Below are positions 59,995-64,000 of a DNA stretch of 64,000 nt, in pieces. The position numbers and the translations under genes are program-made. Where the stretch lies: contig NZ_CP031356.1 of the NCBI RefSeq assembly GCF_003355475.1, positions 682,001-746,000 of the forward strand, read 5' to 3'. The stretch is from Brachybacterium saurashtrense (GTDB taxonomy: Bacteria; Actinomycetota; Actinomycetes; Actinomycetales; Dermabacteraceae). The first letter of the stretch is position 1. Each line of letters begins with the position of its first letter. The notes below the pieces were generated by a model. The model was not told the origin of the DNA, ran no database searches, and saw only the letters and a list, made by a program, of their open reading frames with translations.

Positions 59995-60435
59995 ATGGTG
60001 AATCCTCATCGCCTCGACGAGCGCGCGCCCGTCTTCGTGATCTCGGTGGCGGCGGAGCTCTCGGGCATGCACCCCCAGACCCTGCGCCAGTACGACCGCC
60101 TGGGCCTCGTGATCCCGCAGCGCACGCGCGGGCGGGGCCGCCGCTACAGCACCCGCGACATCGCCCGGCTGCGCGAGATCCAGGCGCTCTCCCAGGACCA
60201 GGGCATCAACCTCGCCGGCATCAAGCGGATCCTCGAGCTGCAGGACCAGGTGGGTGCTCTGCAGGAGCAGCTCGACGGGGTGCGGGAGACGCTCGAGACG
60301 ATGACCCCGGCGCAGCGGCGCGTGTTCTCCGCCGACCGCGACGGGGAGATCAGCGCCCTGCGCCGCGGGGAGCGGCCCCGCCGGCGCAGCACCAGCAGCG
60401 CGATGGTGCTCTGGCGCCCTACGCGGCGCGGGTGA
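59995..60435 (+). CDS. hspR: Heat-shock repressor HspR (MerR family)
   Basis: Represses the dnaK operon by binding HAIR sites; 146 residues. Seen: a MerR-type helix-turn-helix with FVISVAAELSGMHPQTLRQYDRLGLV and RRYSTRDIARLREIQAL (each in part), then a coiled-coil GIKRILELQDQVGALQEQL. It matches HspR of Streptomyces and mycobacteria. GGAAGGAG lies upstream of ATG 59995. Last gene of the operon, so it feeds back on itself. Its end overlaps the convergent glycosyltransferase gene by 17 bases. Confidence 0.95.
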   Translation: MVNPHRLDERAPVFVISVAAELSGMHPQTLRQYDRLGLVIPQRTRGRGRRYSTRDIARLREIQALSQDQGINLAGIKRILELQDQVGALQEQLDGVRETLETMTPAQRRVFSADRDGEISALRRGERPRRRSTSSAMVLWRPTRRG

Positions 60436-61501
60436 GGGACCGCGCCTTGGCGTGCGCGCGCACCCCGGCGAGGGTGTGGATCTCCTGCAGTGCCTGCGCC
60501 ACCTCGGCGAGGTCGACGCCCTCGGCGGCGCGGCGGCCGGCCTCGGTGAGATCCTCCAGCTCCCCGCCCAGCAGTTCGCGCAACCGCGCCGCCGCCTGCG
60601 CCGGGAACTCCGGCCCGTCGCCGCTCACCTGGTGCGTGAGCACGCCGTCCGGCATCGCCTCGCGGTACAGCGGGATGCCGCGCACCAGGGTGGGCACCCC
60701 GCAGGCCAGCGCCTCCCACAGCACGATCCCCTCGGTCTCCTCCTTGGTGAGGAAGCAGAACGCGTCCGCCCCGCAGTAGGCCTCGCGCAGCTGCTCCGCC
60801 TGCACGTAGCCGGGGAACAGGGCGTTCGGCGGGGCGGAGGCGAGGGCGCGCTCGACCTCTGCGGTGAGCAAGCGTGGATCGGTGCGCCCGTACCAGACGA
60901 AGGTCACCTCGGGCATCCGGCGGGCCAGCTCCACCCAGTCCAGGATCCCCTTGCGCACCAGCTGCATGCCCACGCTGAGCACCACCGTCGCCTCCGCCTC
61001 CAGGCCCAGCGCGGCCCGCAGCCGGGGCCGGGCCTGAGGGTCGGGACGGAAGAACGAGGTGTCCACCCCGTTGGAGAGCACCCGGATCGGCGTGCGGATG
61101 CCGTAGGCGGGAGCCGAGATGAGCTGCTTGGCGTAGCCGCTGGGTGTCACCACCGCGTCGCCGAGCCGGTACAGGTGCGCGATCCAGCGGCGGAACAGCG
61201 GGGCGAGCGCGTTCGAGCCCGGGAACGAGTCGCGGAAGTCCTCCTCCGTGGAGTGCGCCCACATCAGCACCGGCCGGCGGCGCAGGCGCGCCCAGCGGGC
61301 CAGCAGCGGGGTGTCCGGGAACGGGGTGTTCAGGTGCACCACGTCGAAGCCGCGCAGCGGGTTGGTGACCACCTGGTGGCCCAGGGCGCGCACCGCCTTC
61401 TCCTGATGGCGCATCGCGGCACCGATCCCGGACTCCCGGGCCAGGGCGGCCAGGCCGCGGGGCATCAGCACGCGCACGGGCGCCTCCGCGCGGCGGCTCA
61501 T
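60419..61501 (-). CDS. Glycosyltransferase, GT4-like
   Basis: A 360-residue GT-B-fold glycosyltransferase. Seen: an N-terminal acceptor domain with VHLNTPFPDTPLLARWARL and MWAHSTEEDFRDSFPGS, the linker NGVDTSFFRPDP, VVLSVGMQLVRKGILDW in the donor domain, and the sugar-nucleotide motif FLTKEETEGIVLWEALACGVPT (E-x7-E type; shown in part). Acts probably on a lipid carrier or cell-envelope acceptor. ATG 61501 overlaps the preceding glycosyltransferase stop in ATGA. Substrates unknown. Confidence 0.87.
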   Translation of the reverse strand: MSRRAEAPVRVLMPRGLAALARESGIGAAMRHQEKAVRALGHQVVTNPLRGFDVVHLNTPFPDTPLLARWARLRRRPVLMWAHSTEEDFRDSFPGSNALAPLFRRWIAHLYRLGDAVVTPSGYAKQLISAPAYGIRTPIRVLSNGVDTSFFRPDPQARPRLRAALGLEAEATVVLSVGMQLVRKGILDWVELARRMPEVTFVWYGRTDPRLLTAEVERALASAPPNALFPGYVQAEQLREAYCGADAFCFLTKEETEGIVLWEALACGVPTLVRGIPLYREAMPDGVLTHQVSGDGPEFPAQAAARLRELLGGELEDLTEAGRRAAEGVDLAEVAQALQEIHTLAGVRAHAKARSLTRAA

Positions 61502-62874
61502 GCGGGCACCGCCAGCCGGGGGAGGAGCCGCGGTGGCCGGCCGCCCTGCGCCTGCCGGTACACCTCCAGCACGCCGCGCCCGAACTCCGTGGCGCCGCAC
61601 GTGGCACCGGCGTGCGCGAGCGCGGCCCGGACCATCCCGGCGTGGAGCGCGGGATCGTCCAGCAGCGCGTCCAGGCAGGCGGCGAACTGCGCGGCGCTCT
61701 CGAACTGCCAGCCGGTGCGGCCCTCGACCACCACGTCGGCGAGGGAGGGGTCGCGCCGGCACAGCAGCGGCAGCCCGCACGCCATCGCCTCGATGAAGGT
61801 CAGGCCCTGGGTCTCGCTGAGGGAGGCGCCCACGAACACGTCCCCGATCCGGTACCAGCGCTGGATCTCCGCCGGCTCCACCACCCCGGTGAAGCGCACC
61901 CGGTCGCTGATGCCGAGCGCGCGGGCACGCTGCTCGAGGGGGCCGCGGTGGGGGCCGTCGCCCACCAGCACCAGCACCGTGTCCTCACGGTCCGAGGCGG
62001 CGATCAGCTCGAGCACCTCGTCGAGGTTCTTCTCCTTCGCCAGGCGGGAGACGGACAGCAGCACCCGCTGCCCGGCGGCGATGCCGAGGGAGGCGCGCAG
62101 GGAGCGCACATCGTCGCGCTCGGCCGGGGTGCGCGCCGGGCGGAACCGCTCCAGGTCCAGTCCGGTGGGGATCACCCGCACCGGGCGCCGCACCCGGTAC
62201 TCCTCCAGCAGGCGCGAGACCTTCTGGGTGGGCACGATCACGGCGTCCGCCGGGGCGAGCACGTGGCGGGAGAACGAGGCGACCACCTTCCGGCCCACGG
62301 TGCGGCTGGGGGAGTAGTAGTGCGTGTAGTCCTCGTAGATCGTGTGGTACGTGTGCACCAGCGGGATCGACAGGGTGCGTGCGATCCGCCGCGCCCACAC
62401 GTAGGTGGAGAACTCGCACTGGGAGTGGACCACGTCCGGGCGCCAGTCCAGCACGTCCCGCAGCACGCGGCGGCTGGCCGGCATGCCGATCCGGGCGCGG
62501 TCGTACACCATCGCGGCGGAGACCGAGCCGATCCGGTACACACCCTCCTCCTGCTGGGGACGGATCCCCTGGGCGAGGGTCAGCACCCGCACCTCGCAGC
62601 CCAGCGCCACCAGCGCGCGCCGCAGGGTCTGGACCGAGGCCACCACGCCGTTGACCACGGGCTCCCACCAGTCGGTGGTGAGCAGCACCCGCAGCGGGCG
62701 CTGCGCGGGCCGGGGACGCGGGACGCGGCGGGGGCGGGGCAGGGACGTGAACGATCGCACCCCTCGAGCCTCGCACTCCGCGCCGCCTGACGCGTCCTCC
62801 GAGCGGCGGAGAGGCATCAGACCTGCGTCTGACCCCCGTGCGCGCCGCTCGCCGCGGGCAGTCCTGAGGTTCAT
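61498..62874 (-). CDS. Glycosyltransferase, GT4 family (MgtA/PimB-like)
   Basis: A 458-residue GT4 glycosyltransferase with a 60-residue Arg-rich N-terminal extension. Seen: TDWWEPVVNGVVASVQTL, HSQCEFSTYVWARRIA, HTYHTIYEDYTHYYSPSRT, PTGLDLERFRPA, SVSRLAKEKNLDEVLELI, and donor motif SLSETQGLTFIEAMACGLPL. The HTYHTIYEDYTHYY signature resembles enzymes making diglucosyl or mannosyl glycerolipids and phosphatidylinositol mannosides, so a membrane glycolipid role is likely. TAGGCT at 62881-62886 sits 6 bases before ATG 62874 (leaderless). A downstream ATG after the basic extension may be the real start. Confidence 0.88.
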   Translation of the reverse strand: MNLRTARGERRARGSDAGLMPLRRSEDASGGAECEARGVRSFTSLPRPRRVPRPRPAQRPLRVLLTTDWWEPVVNGVVASVQTLRRALVALGCEVRVLTLAQGIRPQQEEGVYRIGSVSAAMVYDRARIGMPASRRVLRDVLDWRPDVVHSQCEFSTYVWARRIARTLSIPLVHTYHTIYEDYTHYYSPSRTVGRKVVASFSRHVLAPADAVIVPTQKVSRLLEEYRVRRPVRVIPTGLDLERFRPARTPAERDDVRSLRASLGIAAGQRVLLSVSRLAKEKNLDEVLELIAASDREDTVLVLVGDGPHRGPLEQRARALGISDRVRFTGVVEPAEIQRWYRIGDVFVGASLSETQGLTFIEAMACGLPLLCRRDPSLADVVVEGRTGWQFESAAQFAACLDALLDDPALHAGMVRAALAHAGATCGATEFGRGVLEVYRQAQGGRPPRLLPRLAVPA

Positions 62875-62880
62875 GGCTCG

Positions 62881-62886
62881 AGCCTA
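62881..62886 (-). promoter_or_regulatory. Probable leaderless -10 for the glycosyltransferase operon
   Basis: TAGGCT on the minus strand, 6 bases before ATG 62874. Confidence 0.5.
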
Positions 62887-62952
62887 CGACCGCCCCCGCG
62901 GGCCCGGCACGGGGCGCGCCCGACCCGTCGCGGAGAGTTTCCCCCTAGTGCG

Positions 62953-63435
62953 TCAGCCCGTCACCTGGTAACGGGCGGTGAAGGAGGCGGAGGCCAGCTG
63001 CTGGGAGAAGATCGCGAAGCGGGCCCCGATGTGCGGGGCGTCGGGGTCCGCGCCCAGCGTCTCGACCGGCAGGGCGTGGACGGAGAACACGTAGCGGTGC
63101 GGCGGGCCGGCGGGCGGCTCCGGACCGTCGTACCCGGCGGTGCCGAAGTCGTTGCGCGCCTGCTTCAGGGAGGGGTCCTCGCGCGGGACCCCGAGCGGCA
63201 GCGAGGTGGTGGAGGCCGGGATGTCCCAGGCCACCCAGTGCCAGAACCCGGAGCCCGTGGGGGCGTCCGGGTCGAAGCAGGTCACCGCGAAGGAGCGGGT
63301 GCCCTCGGGCGCGTTCGACCACTGCAGGTCCGGGGAGAGGTTCTCGCCGCCGAGGTTCGCGACCAGCTGCTGCGGTGCGACGTCGGAGCCGGCAGGCGTG
63401 GCGGAGGAGGTGAGGGTGAAGACGTTCTCGGTCAT
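62953..63435 (-). CDS. PEBP-family (YbhB/YbcL) protein
   Basis: A 160-residue phosphatidylethanolamine-binding-protein-like (Raf kinase inhibitor-like) protein, probably cytoplasmic. Seen: SPDLQWSNAPEGTRSFAVTCFDPDAPTGSGFWHWVAWDIP spanning the ligand-binding motif (given here only as its parts: FDPDAPTGSGFWHW and VAWDIP), GPEPPAGPPHRYVFSVHAL and the end FTARYQVTG. The ligand is unknown. TACAGT at 63443-63448 is 7 bases before ATG 63435, a leaderless arrangement that also rules out GTG 63444 as start. Confidence 0.9.
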   Translation of the reverse strand: MTENVFTLTSSATPAGSDVAPQQLVANLGGENLSPDLQWSNAPEGTRSFAVTCFDPDAPTGSGFWHWVAWDIPASTTSLPLGVPREDPSLKQARNDFGTAGYDGPEPPAGPPHRYVFSVHALPVETLGADPDAPHIGARFAIFSQQLASASFTARYQVTG

Positions 63436-63442
63436 GGCGGTC

Positions 63443-63448
63443 ACTGTA
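63443..63448 (-). promoter_or_regulatory. Probable leaderless -10 for the PEBP-family gene
   Basis: TACAGT on the minus strand, 7 bases before ATG 63435. Confidence 0.5.
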
Positions 63449-63489
63449 GGCGGGTCGCGAAGAGACGTCGACCGCGACCCGTCCGCACC

Positions 63490-64000
63490 TCAGAATCCGT
63501 CGGACGAGGGGCGGGGGTAGTGCTGCAGGAACTTCTTGACCTGGTTCGCCATCGCCGCACGCACGTACAGGCGGCGCCGGAAGCCCTCCACCGGGTAGGA
63601 GAGCGGGTGCACGGTGCGGCGTCGGCCGATCTCCCGCACCCGCGCGCGCAGATCCGGATCCACGATGTAGCGGCGCAGCAGCGGCCAGGGCACGATCGAG
63701 TAGAGGATCTCCTCGCGAGGCACCAGCCGTGCCGGCTCCCGGTTCTCGACCAGATCGGCGACCACCGGCTCGGCGACGTTCGCCCCGGCGGCGGTCATGT
63801 AGTAGTTGTTGCGCCCGATGCGGGGGTTGACCTCGAAGAATTTCGCCACCCCGTCGCGCGGGTCGATCTTCACGTCGAAGTTCGCATAGCCGCGGTAGCC
63901 CGAGTGCTCGAGGAACCGCACGGACTGCTCGAACACCTCCGGCAGATCGGTGGTGAACATCGCCGCGGGGTTCCCGAGGGCGCCCGGGGTGTGCTCCTCG
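63490..64000 (-). CDS. ATP-grasp family ligase, C-terminal part (cut by window edge)
   Basis: The C-terminal 169 residues of a protein whose 5' end lies beyond the right edge. Seen: YANFDVKIDPRDGVAKFFEVNPRIGRNNYYMTAAGAN (shown here as FEVNPRIGRNNYYMT and its flanks), which is the metal- and ATP-binding region of ATP-grasp carboxylate-amine ligases, followed by about 90 residues with REEILYSIVPWPLLRRYI. The frame is open to base 64000. The family is ATP-grasp; the substrate cannot be told. It is transcribed toward the PEBP-family gene. Confidence 0.75.
   Translation of the reverse strand, partial: EEHTPGALGNPAAMFTTDLPEVFEQSVRFLEHSGYRGYANFDVKIDPRDGVAKFFEVNPRIGRNNYYMTAAGANVAEPVVADLVENREPARLVPREEILYSIVPWPLLRRYIVDPDLRARVREIGRRRTVHPLSYPVEGFRRRLYVRAAMANQVKKFLQHYPRPSSDGF

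Overview
This 64 kb window is GC-rich (roughly 70 percent by eye) and densely coded. It looks like a chromosomal piece of a Gram-positive actinobacterium of the Micrococcales; my best guess, from memory of protein families rather than a search, is a Dermabacteraceae/Brachybacterium-like organism. The support is the mycothiol genes mshA and mshB, an Rv2466c-type mycothiol-linked oxidoreductase, a dnaK-grpE-dnaJ-hspR operon with HAIR operators, many GTG starts with 4-base stop/start overlaps, and many genes with a TAnnnT hexamer only 6-8 bases before the start codon (probable leaderless mRNAs). I see no rRNA, tRNA, CRISPR array, integrase or transposase.

Layout. 1-10 kb: aminopeptidase N (cut by the left edge), a DUF402 protein, a membrane-anchored Ser/Thr kinase divergent from a secreted anchored protein, and a two-gene ABC exporter whose ATPase sites are unequal. 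10-14 kb: Rv2466c-like protein, rpiB, a Nei/Fpg glycosylase, a proline iminopeptidase-like hydrolase, a GNAT protein and an ankyrin protein. 14-17 kb: a TPP riboswitch, an ECF S component, and one polypeptide fusing two ECF ATPases to the T component (thiamine/HMP uptake). 17-25 kb: M13 peptidase, membrane proteins, an ADP-ribosylglycohydrolase with a downstream nuclease/phosphatase-like gene, mshB-mshA, and a methyltransferase. 25-33 kb: a NarL-type two-component pair, a SRPBCC/epimerase pair divergent from a TetR gene with repeated operator-like sites, and a second NarL-type pair followed by two tiny overlapping ORFs and a medium-chain dehydrogenase. 34-37 kb: a patchwork of small genes (phosphotransferase, a gene fragment, two overlapping methyltransferases). 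37-43 kb: ilvD and a gntR-prpD-prpB-prpC propionate operon with two TGTATACA sites. 43-50 kb: a DUF6318 lipoprotein with a PKD-domain secreted protein, MFS transporter, spermidine-synthase-like protein, GNAT protein, formamidase with FmdB, and a P-loop kinase. 50-56 kb: a DNA alkylation repair gene whose 3' end is duplicated around an inserted membrane-protein gene, other small genes, and an OmpR-type two-component pair facing a YdhK-like lipoprotein. 56-64 kb: the HspR heat-shock operon, two GT4-like glycosyltransferases, a PEBP-family protein, and an ATP-grasp gene cut by the right edge.

The most distinctive observations are the 66-bp direct repeat flanking a single membrane-protein gene at the end of the alkylation-repair gene, the complementary motif loss in the ABC exporter halves, the EcfA-EcfA-EcfT fusion lacking a clear ordinary start codon behind a TPP riboswitch with a hairpin over the ribosome-binding site, and the chain of micro-ORFs between a two-component system and a dehydrogenase. 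I did not find a clear new defence or mobile system.
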